Below, piece by piece: positions 1 to 7,490 of a stretch of DNA of 32,865 nt (its first letter is position 1; every line of letters starts with the position of its first letter). A program made the position numbers and the translations under genes. The notes beneath the pieces are model-generated. The model ran no database searches. It was not told the DNA's origin and worked only from the letters and a program-made list of their open reading frames with translations. Origin of the DNA: a virus; IMG/VR virus record IMGVR_UViG_3300020204_002306, positions 1 through 32,865 of that record; one strand, 5' to 3'.

Positions 1-1
1 G

Positions 2-175
2 AACGGCGAAACACTGATACACAATAAACCAGTGCAGGCAGGCACCATGTTGAGTGCAGAAAAAGAATTCTATTGGCAAGGACTCAATCCCATAATGTTC
101 GAACTGGAGGAGTATGGCAATGGAGCCAATATGGACAGTAGATTTATTCAAATTGTAAGGTTCTCAGTGCTATGA
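2..175 (+). CDS. C-terminal end of an unidentified protein (partial)
   Basis: An open frame enters from the left edge and runs 57 codons to a TGA. It is read in frame 2 of the window. The residues are mixed and soluble-looking (for example EKEFYWQGLNP and FELEEYGNGANMD), with no membrane segment. The stop overlaps the start of the next gene as ATGA, so the two are probably translationally coupled in one plus-strand operon. I do not recognise the family from this short tail. A surface-glycan or other metabolic enzyme would fit the neighbour, but that is a guess. Confidence 0.6.
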   Translation, partial: NGETLIHNKPVQAGTMLSAEKEFYWQGLNPIMFELEEYGNGANMDSRFIQIVRFSVL

Positions 176-720
176 AAATACTAATGACAGGGCATACATC
201 TCCCATAGGCACAATGTTGTATGAACATTTTAAATATGACATACATGGTTGCAGTCGATCCAACGGTTATGACTTGACCCAATTGCAAGACATAGAAAAA
301 ATTGTAGAACGCAGCCTACAGTATGATCATTTTTTAAATCTAGCTCACGTGGGCACAGCTCAAACGCAGTTGTTGCATTTGATACACAGACATTGGACAG
401 CCAACAATAAGTTTGGTAAAATTGTGTCATTTGGCACACTGGGCACTGAGTTGCCTTTGAAAGTTTTACAAAGTTTAAAGACTCCCATGGAATATTTTAC
501 ACAAAAACAAAGTTTGGAAGCCTTGCACAGGCGTTTGTGTATTGAAAAACCATTTGGTCCCCAACCTCAAAGCATATTAATACGCATCATGAATTATGGT
601 GTAAAAATGGGAGAACGATCCAGTGAACCTACCTGTGACAGCATGGATGTCATACGCACTGTGGAGCATGTATTGGGAGATCCTTGCTATGTGAGCTCAA
701 TTGATTTGAGAAAAATTTAA
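172..720 (+). CDS. Short-chain dehydrogenase/reductase-like protein
   Basis: A 182-residue protein opening with a Rossmann nucleotide-binding strand and glycine loop (MKILMTGHTSPIG, residues 1-13). A central strand IVSFGTLG (84-91) sits where SDRs have their catalytic-serine strand. A Tyr-x3-Lys pair (Y108, K112) matches the SDR catalytic motif. It is shorter than typical SDRs (about 250 residues), lacking most of the C-terminal substrate region, so its substrate cannot be read. It follows the partial gene with an ATGA overlap and meets the amidinotransferase gene tail-to-tail with overlapping stops. It could be an NAD(P)-dependent reductase for a sugar or small molecule, or a degenerate binding protein. 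Confidence 0.6.
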   Translation: MKILMTGHTSPIGTMLYEHFKYDIHGCSRSNGYDLTQLQDIEKIVERSLQYDHFLNLAHVGTAQTQLLHLIHRHWTANNKFGKIVSFGTLGTELPLKVLQSLKTPMEYFTQKQSLEALHRRLCIEKPFGPQPQSILIRIMNYGVKMGERSSEPTCDSMDVIRTVEHVLGDPCYVSSIDLRKI

Positions 721-1787
721 ACAATTTGTCTTTTGCAGCCTTCACGTTTTGTATCCAACGTGAAACAATGTATTCCACCCTCCCAATACACTTGATGTCT
801 TTGATGCACCACGTGACATTCAACGCCCACAGTTTTTAAATACTTGAACAGTGCAGGAATGTGTCTGCCAAACAATACATTTTTTGAATCCAACACCACC
901 ACATTTAAATCAAAACAAACTTCCTGATTGTATCCTCTCCAATTACTAAGATATTTTTCCAGCCACAATTCAGAATATTTGCCATCTGTGCTGACATAAT
1001 CTTTCACATAATTGTCAATGTACACTTCTGAAACGTATTGTGAAATATCTATCAATTTTTTATCAAGTAATATGTTTGGCACCCATTTTAATCCGCAGTG
1101 CACTACTGTGTTGTCATCCAACATAAAGAATCCGTGATCAATGTGTCCATAATTTTTAAACACGTTCACTGGTATGTTAGGAATAAATTTGTACGCTTTA
1201 TACACTTTTTTGATCCATTCATAACCCATCTGCGTGCCAGGACCTGCAGAATTTACAATGATGCTGTCACCCAACTTGTACATGGTAGCTGTGTGCCATA
1301 ATGACTGTGTACTATAAGTGTCTTTATAAACTTTATCCGATATAAACCAACTTTCTTCAGCAGTGATATTTCTTAATTGAGGGGCAGGTTGATAGTGTAT
1401 TTGATAATTTTGTTCAGTGAAATATTTGAATATCTGATTGTAATTCAGCACATCCAAATACCTGTCAGAATAACTGGTATATGTTTGAGAGAATGTATTA
1501 TCCATAACAAAATATTGATCACGTGGCACTATGGGACACATGGGTACAGATATTTTTAAATCTCCTATGGTTACAGGTTTATCGTATCTTAACACAGTGG
1601 GTCTAAGAACTTTTATATTAGAATCTGTAAAAAATTTTGCCAACGTATCAAGATCCTGTTTAGTTTCTTCTAGAATATGATTAAATTTTTTTAAACAAGA
1701 CGTTGGTAAAAAATTATCAAGATCACCTGGTAAGTAACTGTCTCCCACTATGATCTCCTGTAATTTATCGTATTCAGTGAATATCAT
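717..1787 (-). CDS. Amidinotransferase-family protein (glycine amidinotransferase / arginine deiminase superfamily)
   Basis: A 356-residue protein with the layout of PF02274 enzymes: an opening EYDKLQEIIVGD strand (5-16), PRDQYFVMDN (88-97) matching the family's PRD motif, GHIDHGF (214-220) giving His215 and Asp217, and a C-terminal GGIHCFT (337-343) giving candidate nucleophile Cys341. The catalytic Cys/His/Asp set therefore looks intact. Family members move an amidino group from arginine to an amine, or hydrolyse guanidines. This one resembles the amidinotransferase side (N-terminal EWD-like start, C-terminal GG-x-HC). It is last in a minus operon and overlaps the oxygenase upstream as ATGA, which itself overlaps an aminotransferase. 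The neighbours suggest the aminotransferase supplies the amine acceptor. Deiminase activity is the main alternative. Confidence 0.75.
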   Translation of the reverse strand: MIFTEYDKLQEIIVGDSYLPGDLDNFLPTSCLKKFNHILEETKQDLDTLAKFFTDSNIKVLRPTVLRYDKPVTIGDLKISVPMCPIVPRDQYFVMDNTFSQTYTSYSDRYLDVLNYNQIFKYFTEQNYQIHYQPAPQLRNITAEESWFISDKVYKDTYSTQSLWHTATMYKLGDSIIVNSAGPGTQMGYEWIKKVYKAYKFIPNIPVNVFKNYGHIDHGFFMLDDNTVVHCGLKWVPNILLDKKLIDISQYVSEVYIDNYVKDYVSTDGKYSELWLEKYLSNWRGYNQEVCFDLNVVVLDSKNVLFGRHIPALFKYLKTVGVECHVVHQRHQVYWEGGIHCFTLDTKREGCKRQIV

Positions 1788-2383
1788 TGTATGAGATGTG
1801 AGTGGTTTATAAACATCTGAAGAGAGTATCTAATTGCCCCAGTTTTAGAAATTTGAGTGACAGCATGCACTTGATCACTAAGGTTAATTATAATCCTATT
1901 TTTTATTGGTTCAACAAATATTCCTTGAGTGTCATTTGCATTTTCTTTGAACACAAACAATCCGCCATTGTCCGAATCCCAGTCATCCAAAAATATGGTT
2001 ATGCCCACGTAGTCTATACTGGCGTTGGCTGCTAGACTATCCTTGTGCCATGTGGCTCTGTAAGGAGCAGTGTTCACATGATATCTTAACATGCAGTCCT
2101 TGGATTTTAATCCTTCTTCCGTTAAATGTTTTTTATCATATAAATTTTTCAAAACAATATCCACAGCAGTATTTTTTAAAAGATAATATTTGCAATTCTC
2201 TATCCCAAAATGATCTGTTTCTGCCAACAATAAATTTTTATTTTCAAGACCATCACTCTCTGTTGGGGCGTGATGTTGCTCTTTGTAGAACAGTTCACAA
2301 TTTTTCTGTGTGATTTCGTTGTCGATGGATTGTTTCAACTGTTCTAATGTCTGTTCATCAAAAAAATCATCTATTATTTTCAT
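1784..2383 (-). CDS. 2-oxoglutarate/Fe(II)-dependent oxygenase
   Basis: A 199-residue protein with the metal-binding facial triad of this superfamily: H113-K-D115 in WHKDS, distal His173 in DQVHAV, and Arg185 (RYSLQMF), twelve residues after it, to hold the 2-oxoglutarate carboxylate. The core strands VGITIFLDD and RIIINLSD frame the double-stranded beta helix. It probably hydroxylates or otherwise oxidises a small molecule or a protein side chain; the substrate is unknown. It overlaps the aminotransferase before it and the amidinotransferase after it by 4 bases each (ATGA), so all three are likely made together and may act on the same molecule. Confidence 0.8.
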   Translation of the reverse strand: MKIIDDFFDEQTLEQLKQSIDNEITQKNCELFYKEQHHAPTESDGLENKNLLLAETDHFGIENCKYYLLKNTAVDIVLKNLYDKKHLTEEGLKSKDCMLRYHVNTAPYRATWHKDSLAANASIDYVGITIFLDDWDSDNGGLFVFKENANDTQGIFVEPIKNRIIINLSDQVHAVTQISKTGAIRYSLQMFINHSHLIQ

Positions 2384-3486
2384 ATATTGCCCAAATCGTT
2401 TGATAACACTGTAAAATACTCTTTGTCAGCATTCAAAGGCATCTGATATAGATTTTTATAATCACCTTTCTGCACCATGTACATGCTGCCATATCGATTT
2501 AGTATGGTCACTCCATTGTTTTTGAAACATGCAGTTGCCTGTTGTTGTATTTGGTCAAAATTAGTGAGTGTGTGTTCTTTCTGCAGTATATCAATGTATT
2601 TTAAAGCACTGTAGATACCTGCAAGACTGAAATTGTATGTGAAGCCGTGGTCCCAATCAAAATCTTTGGGCAGCATATCATGTATTTTTTCATTGTACAA
2701 CATCATACTGAGTGGAAAATATCCTGCAGTGATGGCCTTGCCCATGGTGAATATGTCAGGTTGAATGGGCACACTTTGATATCCAAAGTATTCACCTGTT
2801 TTGCCACCACCCACAAATATGTCATCAAGTATAATCAACACATCAAACTCCTGTTGTACCTGCTGCAGTTTTTTCCAAAACTCCACAGGATTAGAGTCCA
2901 TATTGCCACCATAAGAGCAGGTCTCTACAACCACAGCTATCACTTCACTCCAGTCAATATCAGCAACATCAAAAGATCTCGGCAGTCTCTGTATGGCTGA
3001 ATATTTGGGTAGATTATAGAATGGATTTTTAAACAACAAATCACCCATGCTGTAATTTAAAAAAGTACTGCCATGATAACTGTCTTCAAAGCTGACTATT
3101 TTTGTTTTCTTTTTGTTTTGTTTGATGTGATGATAGGCAGCTGCCAATTTCACAGCACCTTCATTGGCATCACTGCCACTGAGAGCAAATACGCTCCTAT
3201 AGCCATTGCTCATGGAATACAGAGTGCTGCTCAATTGATAGGTTGCATCATTCAATCTTAATTTTTCATAATCCAGCACTGATTCAGCTATTTCAGGTTT
3301 TTTATTTTTTATTTCACTGCACACATAATCAACTATGTCATCACGCTGGAATCCCAACACAAAACAGCCATAGTGCAGCAAGGGATCCACAATTTTACAA
3401 TTGTTTTCAATCACACCAAATTGCCAGTGAGCCAATTCTTGGTGTGTGGGCTGCTGTCTACCTGGTATCAGTCCTTTGATAGTCAT
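2380..3486 (-). CDS. Class III (fold type I) PLP-dependent aminotransferase
   Basis: A 368-residue protein. GSDANEGAVK (104-113) is a variant of the GSEANE phosphate-binding motif. SYHGS (136-140) follows, as in ornithine and acetylornithine aminotransferases. LIILDDIFVGGGKTG (217-231) carries the cofactor-contacting Asp, and MGKAITAGYFPLS (248-260) places the Schiff-base Lys at 250. Enzymes of this class transaminate omega-amines or amino ketones. At 368 residues it is shorter than the usual 400-460. It begins the three-gene ATGA-coupled set (aminotransferase, oxygenase, amidinotransferase). No Shine-Dalgarno is visible ahead of the ATG. The natural amine donor and acceptor cannot be read from sequence. 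Confidence 0.85.
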   Translation of the reverse strand: MTIKGLIPGRQQPTHQELAHWQFGVIENNCKIVDPLLHYGCFVLGFQRDDIVDYVCSEIKNKKPEIAESVLDYEKLRLNDATYQLSSTLYSMSNGYRSVFALSGSDANEGAVKLAAAYHHIKQNKKKTKIVSFEDSYHGSTFLNYSMGDLLFKNPFYNLPKYSAIQRLPRSFDVADIDWSEVIAVVVETCSYGGNMDSNPVEFWKKLQQVQQEFDVLIILDDIFVGGGKTGEYFGYQSVPIQPDIFTMGKAITAGYFPLSMMLYNEKIHDMLPKDFDWDHGFTYNFSLAGIYSALKYIDILQKEHTLTNFDQIQQQATACFKNNGVTILNRYGSMYMVQKGDYKNLYQMPLNADKEYFTVLSNDLGNI

Positions 3487-3494
3487 ATTTTTAA

Positions 3495-4037
3495 TTATAG
3501 TATTTCAAATTGTAATTGATCGTATGTGATGTCCTTAGTATTATCAAAAACTTTTTTAGTTTGCACCATGAGGCGACAGTAACCACCCGCATCAATGAGA
3601 TCTTTGAAGTTGATCACTTTGCTTGCACCTTCATGATATTCTTTTCCCACATGATACACATGTTGATTAGTGCTCACAGTAATCATGTAATCATCTGATA
3701 CCTTATTGCTGCCTTGCACTGGTTCATATCTGGTGATCTGCACATGACTTTGACTCAAATAGTTGACGGGCTTGATGCTCCATTTAATTTTAGCATATTC
3801 TTCCACACCATTAAAACGTATATAATAGTTAAATTCAAAAATGTTAGGTTGATTATCTACAAAATTTATTTCAGCGTGTTTGATTATAGGTAAATTTTCT
3901 TCTGCATCATTGATATTAGAAAATATCTTTTCCGAGTTGTGATACACATCTATTTTGTTGATATAATTGTGCAGCAGCATTGACATATAACGTTTGTCAG
4001 CATCTTTGGGGCATGTTATACGCACGGTTCTATTCAT
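3495..4037 (-). CDS. Unknown conserved-looking phage protein
   Basis: About 180 residues from an ATG (MNRTVRI) that overlaps the end of the upstream gene by 8 bases. The frame stays open further upstream (to 4091), but that extension would lie deep inside the neighbour and looks non-native. The protein is beta-rich, with alternating strands such as EFNYYIRF, AKIKWSIK, DYMITVS and HVYHVGKEY. There is no signal peptide, transmembrane segment or catalytic motif that I recognise. Its place in an operon of oxygenases and an aminotransferase, 9 bases before the aminotransferase start, suggests a shared pathway or a binding/scaffold role. I cannot name a function. Confidence 0.65.
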   Translation of the reverse strand: MNRTVRITCPKDADKRYMSMLLHNYINKIDVYHNSEKIFSNINDAEENLPIIKHAEINFVDNQPNIFEFNYYIRFNGVEEYAKIKWSIKPVNYLSQSHVQITRYEPVQGSNKVSDDYMITVSTNQHVYHVGKEYHEGASKVINFKDLIDAGGYCRLMVQTKKVFDNTKDITYDQLQFEIL

Positions 4038-4623
4038 GGATGTGATCTTTGAAAATGTCCACAGCATCTTCAAATTGTAAATGAGAGCCATCCAACTTCA
4101 ATAGGGTAAAACACAATGTCCAACGATCTTCAGTCATATTGGGGTTGAATGTGCTGTGCAGTTGACCTATGTTCATTAGACTGGGTTGATTAATCACCTG
4201 TTCATGCACTAAATCACAATCTTCTTCACGTGCTGTATAAGCATCTGTGACCACTATGTCTGGCACCAATCCCACAGCTGATATGTGACGATTGTCCGGT
4301 TTGACAGGTTTAAGATATTGAGATTGTTTCACACGCCACCATCTGGTCACACTGTTGTTAGGACCCCAAGTAAAGTTTATTTTACTGGCATTGCACAGTG
4401 TGGGCGTGTCATTGTGCATGGGTATCTTGCCGCCATTTGTGGGCGTATAAAAACCTTCTATAAGATTAGAAACTTTAACATCATGCAGTTGAATCCAATC
4501 AATAATACGAGTGTCCACATGTTTGATGTCCACCAACACTATTTCGGCATGATCCAAAGGTTTAAAACAGCTGGGCTTTTTTATTGTGAAAGGCAGTTGC
4601 AGATATCTATGAAACAAGTTCAT
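4030..4623 (-). CDS. Putative 2-oxoglutarate/Fe(II) oxygenase-like protein (cupin-type fold)
   Basis: A 197-residue protein with features of the double-stranded beta-helix oxygenases. IPMHNDTP gives H70-N-D72 as a possible HxD metal pair. KINFTWGPNNSVTRWW (81-96) looks like the strand and loop common in aspartyl-hydroxylase-like proteins. GQLHST gives a distal His156, and EDRWTLCFTL gives Arg167 as a possible 2-oxoglutarate contact. The spacing fits, but overall similarity is judged by eye only. The start lies 1 base beyond the stop of the 268-residue oxygenase-like gene. A non-catalytic cupin is the alternative. Confidence 0.55.
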   Translation of the reverse strand: MNLFHRYLQLPFTIKKPSCFKPLDHAEIVLVDIKHVDTRIIDWIQLHDVKVSNLIEGFYTPTNGGKIPMHNDTPTLCNASKINFTWGPNNSVTRWWRVKQSQYLKPVKPDNRHISAVGLVPDIVVTDAYTAREEDCDLVHEQVINQPSLMNIGQLHSTFNPNMTEDRWTLCFTLLKLDGSHLQFEDAVDIFKDHIHE

Positions 4624-4624
4624 G

Positions 4625-5431
4625 TTAGTAATTTTGTAGATGATCTATGTTTAATTTTTTTCTAAATTCATCTGTGAACACACAATCAATTCGTAAACCG
4701 TATTCTTGTTCACGATTGATTTCGCCACCATGCCAGTCTTCATCGTTCCAGAAAGCAGCATTAGCATTGATATACACTTTATTTTTTGTTTTAGGATTCC
4801 AAATGTAAAATCCGCGTTTGGTGTTGTGACGTATGTGTATAAATTCATTACGATGATTACTGTAGCCCTGTTGATCACCCAGTTTACCATCTAGATCTCT
4901 GTGTTCAAATGGCTGCCCATCATGTTCACAATGAAAAAATATCACTCGTCCTATTCTTGTGATAATATTTTGATCCACTAAATTTTTTACCCAAGTGACC
5001 AATCCAGGAAAGTACTTGGATTCTTCTGTGAGATGTCTTTCTGCATTTCTCTGATCCCAATCACCTTCATTCCATAGAAAATAATAGATGTAGGGATCTT
5101 TTGCTCCCATGGCTGCTTTGAGATAGCGAGTGAACTGATTGCGTGTGCGATAATCTTTGATATTGTTCATTAAATCATCTCCGTTTTGTCTAATGGGATG
5201 ATCCACCGGCAGTGCTTTGTATTCTATCAATGCTTGATAGATAGGTTTCCAATTCAGCACGTAGCTCATATCTTTGACATCAAATCCAGGAGACATCCAG
5301 GTGCCTTCTTTGGCATATTCTCTGGCCAAAGCAAATCCTCTACATATTTCTGGATGTAATTTTTGAAAACCTTCTATGTCGAGATGTTGATCCAGAGCAA
5401 TGTATGGTCTTCCGCCAATTCCTCTTATCAT
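4625..5431 (-). CDS. Putative 2-oxoglutarate/Fe(II) oxygenase (beta-hydroxylase-like)
   Basis: A 268-residue protein with an N-terminal helical half and a C-terminal jelly-roll. FEHRDLD gives H177-R-D179. NAAFWNDEDWHGGE places a distal His at 234, and YGLRIDCVFT places Arg247 thirteen residues later; this order and spacing match the 2-oxoglutarate/Fe(II) triad plus 2OG-binding arginine. RVIFFHCEH (162-170) may be the first core strand. It is first in the minus operon reaching to 717. Only 5 bases separate its ATG from a TAAATA late-promoter-like box. Substrate unknown; peptidyl Asp/Asn/His hydroxylation is one known role of similar folds. Confidence 0.65.
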   Translation of the reverse strand: MIRGIGGRPYIALDQHLDIEGFQKLHPEICRGFALAREYAKEGTWMSPGFDVKDMSYVLNWKPIYQALIEYKALPVDHPIRQNGDDLMNNIKDYRTRNQFTRYLKAAMGAKDPYIYYFLWNEGDWDQRNAERHLTEESKYFPGLVTWVKNLVDQNIITRIGRVIFFHCEHDGQPFEHRDLDGKLGDQQGYSNHRNEFIHIRHNTKRGFYIWNPKTKNKVYINANAAFWNDEDWHGGEINREQEYGLRIDCVFTDEFRKKLNIDHLQNY

Positions 5432-5436
5432 GCAAA

Positions 5437-5452
5437 TATTTACCGTTAAATA
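5437..5452. promoter_or_regulatory. Back-to-back divergent late-promoter-like boxes
   Basis: The 16 bases tatttaccgttaaata contain GGTAAATA on the minus strand and GTTAAATA on the plus strand, touching each other to form a near-palindrome. Each resembles the T4 late-promoter box (consensus TATAAATA). They would fire left into the oxygenase gene (ATG at 5431, gap 5 bases) and right into the GNAT-like gene (ATG at 5471, gap 18 bases). The interval 5432-5470 has no other visible signal. Confidence 0.45.
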
Positions 5453-5470
5453 TTATCACAAAAATACATC

Positions 5471-6043
5471 ATGACTTATAGATTGATACCATATTCTGAT
5501 GGCATTGACCTTACTGCATTTTACCAAGAAGCCACAGCCAGAGGATTTCACAACAATGCCAACAAAGCTATTTTGGTTGACAGCATTGCCAAAGAAAGAT
5601 TGTGGAGAGTATGGATACTGTATCACAATGATGAAATTGTGGGCACCACTGCTGCACACAGTTTTGATGAAATGGGAGAAAACAGTTTTAGAATTGCTGT
5701 GCGTACCTGTGCATTCACTGATCGCATGCCGATCAAAAGGCTGAGAACACGCACAGGAGTTGTGGAGCATCAACACGTGAGTCCGCAGTTTTTCATGACA
5801 GCTGGAATTGACTGGGCAGGCAAAGAAAAGAATTTTTATATCACATCTAATGCTAATAATTGGGGCACACAGGAAAAAGTTAATAGAACTTGGGCGCCCA
5901 TATTGGCCAAGACAGGATGTCTTGAAAATGCAGGACAATTGCGTTACCGCGGAGTAGAGCAAACTGTGTGGCGCGTGAATGTGCCAGTTTTTTATGACCA
6001 ATTAGAAAAATATGGCCGTTGGCCTATTGATCGGATTTTATAA
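5471..6043 (+). CDS. GNAT-fold acetyltransferase-like protein
   Basis: A 190-residue protein whose middle (LWRVWILYHNDEIVGTTAAHSFDEMGENSFRIAVRTCAFTD, residues about 44-84, shown here only as a location guide by its ends) has the GNAT pattern of a strand, a turn with EIVGT and a following long strand. The C-terminal half (NFYITSNANN, then an NRTWAP helix start) is compatible with the CoA-binding half, although no clear Q/RxxGxG/A loop is visible, so catalysis is uncertain. It lies alone on the plus strand and overlaps the desaturase tail-to-tail by 20 bases. A late-like GTTAAATA box lies 18 bases before the ATG. No Shine-Dalgarno is seen. Confidence 0.5.
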   Translation: MTYRLIPYSDGIDLTAFYQEATARGFHNNANKAILVDSIAKERLWRVWILYHNDEIVGTTAAHSFDEMGENSFRIAVRTCAFTDRMPIKRLRTRTGVVEHQHVSPQFFMTAGIDWAGKEKNFYITSNANNWGTQEKVNRTWAPILAKTGCLENAGQLRYRGVEQTVWRVNVPVFYDQLEKYGRWPIDRIL

Positions 6044-6731
6044 GTTTAATAAACCACCCAGCAAGATCCGGCGCAGGATTGCGCCAGTCAGTTGAATGTT
6101 GATGATGATATTTGTGCCAACCTTCTCCTGCTACTATCCAAGCAATCAGTTTGTTATCAGATACTTCACCGTTGTAATGATTAAACACATTTACCACCCC
6201 TCCCATTATTACACTGAGCACTGTTGGATACACCCAAAGTGCCAAGAACAACAAAGGACTTATGAACCACAAGCACACAGCATAAGTTGAGATTAATAAA
6301 AAATAATTTTTGTGCACAAATTTGTGCTCAGGATGTTTCAAAAGGCGCACAGCATAGCGTGGCTCCACATCATACACATCAAAGAAATATCCAAAAAACA
6401 CTGTCAAATGACCTTTGAATTTGGGTGAGTGACTGTCTAGTTCTGTGTCAGAATATCTGTGATGTTTGAGATGCACTGCTGTCCAAGCCACAGTGGATCC
6501 CAACGTGACCACGCTGCTGGCCCATAACAGCACATAGTGCCAGAATCTATTTGTTTTGAAACTGCCGTGGGTGAAATATCTGTGCAGTCCTATCACTTGG
6601 CCCAGCACTGCCACTGCATAGCCAGTAATTAACAGTAAAAAAATTTGCTTGATATTGAGCATGTAAAGTGATATGCACAATGCACTCCAAGATATCACGT
6701 GAAGCAGTATCAATTTTTTGCTGTCTGACAT
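6024..6731 (-). CDS. Membrane fatty acid desaturase (acyl-CoA/acyl-lipid delta-9 type)
   Basis: A 235-residue membrane protein with all three histidine boxes of membrane desaturases: HRYFTH (50-55), HLKHH (87-91) and GEGWHKYHHQH (202-212). Four hydrophobic stretches flank them, at residues about 7-23, 28-48, 65-85 and 142-175. Such di-iron enzymes place a double bond in acyl chains in the host membrane. It is shorter than many bacterial homologues (about 270-320), mostly at the ends. Desaturase genes are known in marine cyanophages, where a membrane-fluidity role during infection has been proposed. The nearby radical SAM gene may also act on lipid. A TAAATA box lies 6 bases before the ATG. 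Confidence 0.88.
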   Translation of the reverse strand: MSDSKKLILLHVISWSALCISLYMLNIKQIFLLLITGYAVAVLGQVIGLHRYFTHGSFKTNRFWHYVLLWASSVVTLGSTVAWTAVHLKHHRYSDTELDSHSPKFKGHLTVFFGYFFDVYDVEPRYAVRLLKHPEHKFVHKNYFLLISTYAVCLWFISPLLFLALWVYPTVLSVIMGGVVNVFNHYNGEVSDNKLIAWIVAGEGWHKYHHQHSTDWRNPAPDLAGWFIKLIKSDQ

Positions 6732-6737
6732 ATGAAC

Positions 6738-6745
6738 TATTTAAC
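6738..6745 (-). promoter_or_regulatory. Late-promoter-like box before the desaturase
   Basis: GTTAAATA reads on the minus strand and ends 6 bases before the desaturase ATG at 6731. It resembles the T4 late box TATAAATA. With the usual 6-7 base gap from box to transcription start, the mRNA would begin at or inside the start codon, so the transcript would be leaderless or the box is fortuitous. Confidence 0.35.
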
Positions 6746-6781
6746 TTTAAGTAAGAAAATTTTTAACCATTTTGATGTGGT

Positions 6782-6789
6782 GATAAATA
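6782..6789 (+). promoter_or_regulatory. Late-promoter-like box before the kinase-fold gene
   Basis: GATAAATA on the plus strand matches 7 of 8 positions of the T4 late box and ends 10 bases before the ATG at 6800. No Shine-Dalgarno is visible between. The expected transcript would have a leader of only about 4 bases. Confidence 0.45.
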
Positions 6790-6799
6790 TGATACATCC

Positions 6800-7489
6800 A
6801 TGAATACAAATTTCGAATACTATTATAATCATGTGCCTGGCAAAGATCCCTCCAGAAACAATTTGATTTATACCAGTCTTATCAACAAAGATCGCACAGT
6901 GTTCGTGCAGTGGTTCCATAATGATTCTGCCTATCACAAAGGATATAACGAAGTTTTAGATCAGCATCTTATGCTGGCCAAATGGCAAAGAGAGTGCGAT
7001 ATGTTGAGCAAAATGCAGCACACATTTGCGGACCATGTGCCCAAAATTATTGACATTGATCATGCAGAAAAAAAAATATATTTGGAGATACAGAACGTAG
7101 ATTTTTGGGAACAAAGTCACGGTAAGGAATTCACACAAGTGTTGCCAGACTGGCAATCACAGATGTTGGAAATTATACAAGCACATCAGCAACTTGGACT
7201 TTACAAATACAGTCTACACCCCAGCAGTTATTTTATAGTGAATGGCAAGTTAAAAAGTATCAACTATTTTTTTTGTTATCATGAGGATGAACCTGCAATT
7301 ACAGTGCAAGATCATCTCAGCCACATATCACACAATCGAAGACAACATGTGTATGATCATATGGCACGCATGGGTATCAATGTGAATCAACCCACTGATT
7401 ATAAAAAATTGCAAATATTATGTCTAAAAAGTTTTAGTGATTGTTATCCTAAACAATTTATAGACCAAGCAATCAAGTTGTTTCAATAA
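6800..7489 (+). CDS. Kinase-fold-like protein, function unknown
   Basis: A 229-residue soluble protein. TVFVQWFHND (33-42) could be the N-lobe strand. An EVLDQHLMLAKWQRECDMLSK helix spans about residues 51-71 (position guide only), followed by VPKIIDIDHAEKKIYLEIQNV, the usual hinge-forming strands. Later GLYKYSLHPSSYFIVNGKL resembles the HxD catalytic loop of antibiotic-phosphotransferase/lipopolysaccharide-kinase proteins, but with HPSS in place of HxDxxxxN and no clear DFG. It may therefore be a pseudokinase or a distant phosphotransferase. It is followed after one base by the radical SAM gene on the same strand, so they are likely co-expressed. I cannot assign a substrate. Confidence 0.45.
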   Translation: MNTNFEYYYNHVPGKDPSRNNLIYTSLINKDRTVFVQWFHNDSAYHKGYNEVLDQHLMLAKWQRECDMLSKMQHTFADHVPKIIDIDHAEKKIYLEIQNVDFWEQSHGKEFTQVLPDWQSQMLEIIQAHQQLGLYKYSLHPSSYFIVNGKLKSINYFFCYHEDEPAITVQDHLSHISHNRRQHVYDHMARMGINVNQPTDYKKLQILCLKSFSDCYPKQFIDQAIKLFQ

Positions 7490-7490
7490 T

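Noticed and set aside
5456-6001. 181-residue minus-strand open frame
   Set aside because: Antisense to the GNAT-like gene, Cys/Ser/His-rich and without a domain; no start signal.
6067-6090. Inverted repeat ggcgca/tgcgcc as a possible terminator
   Set aside because: It lies inside the desaturase coding sequence and has no T-run after it; probably a coding coincidence.
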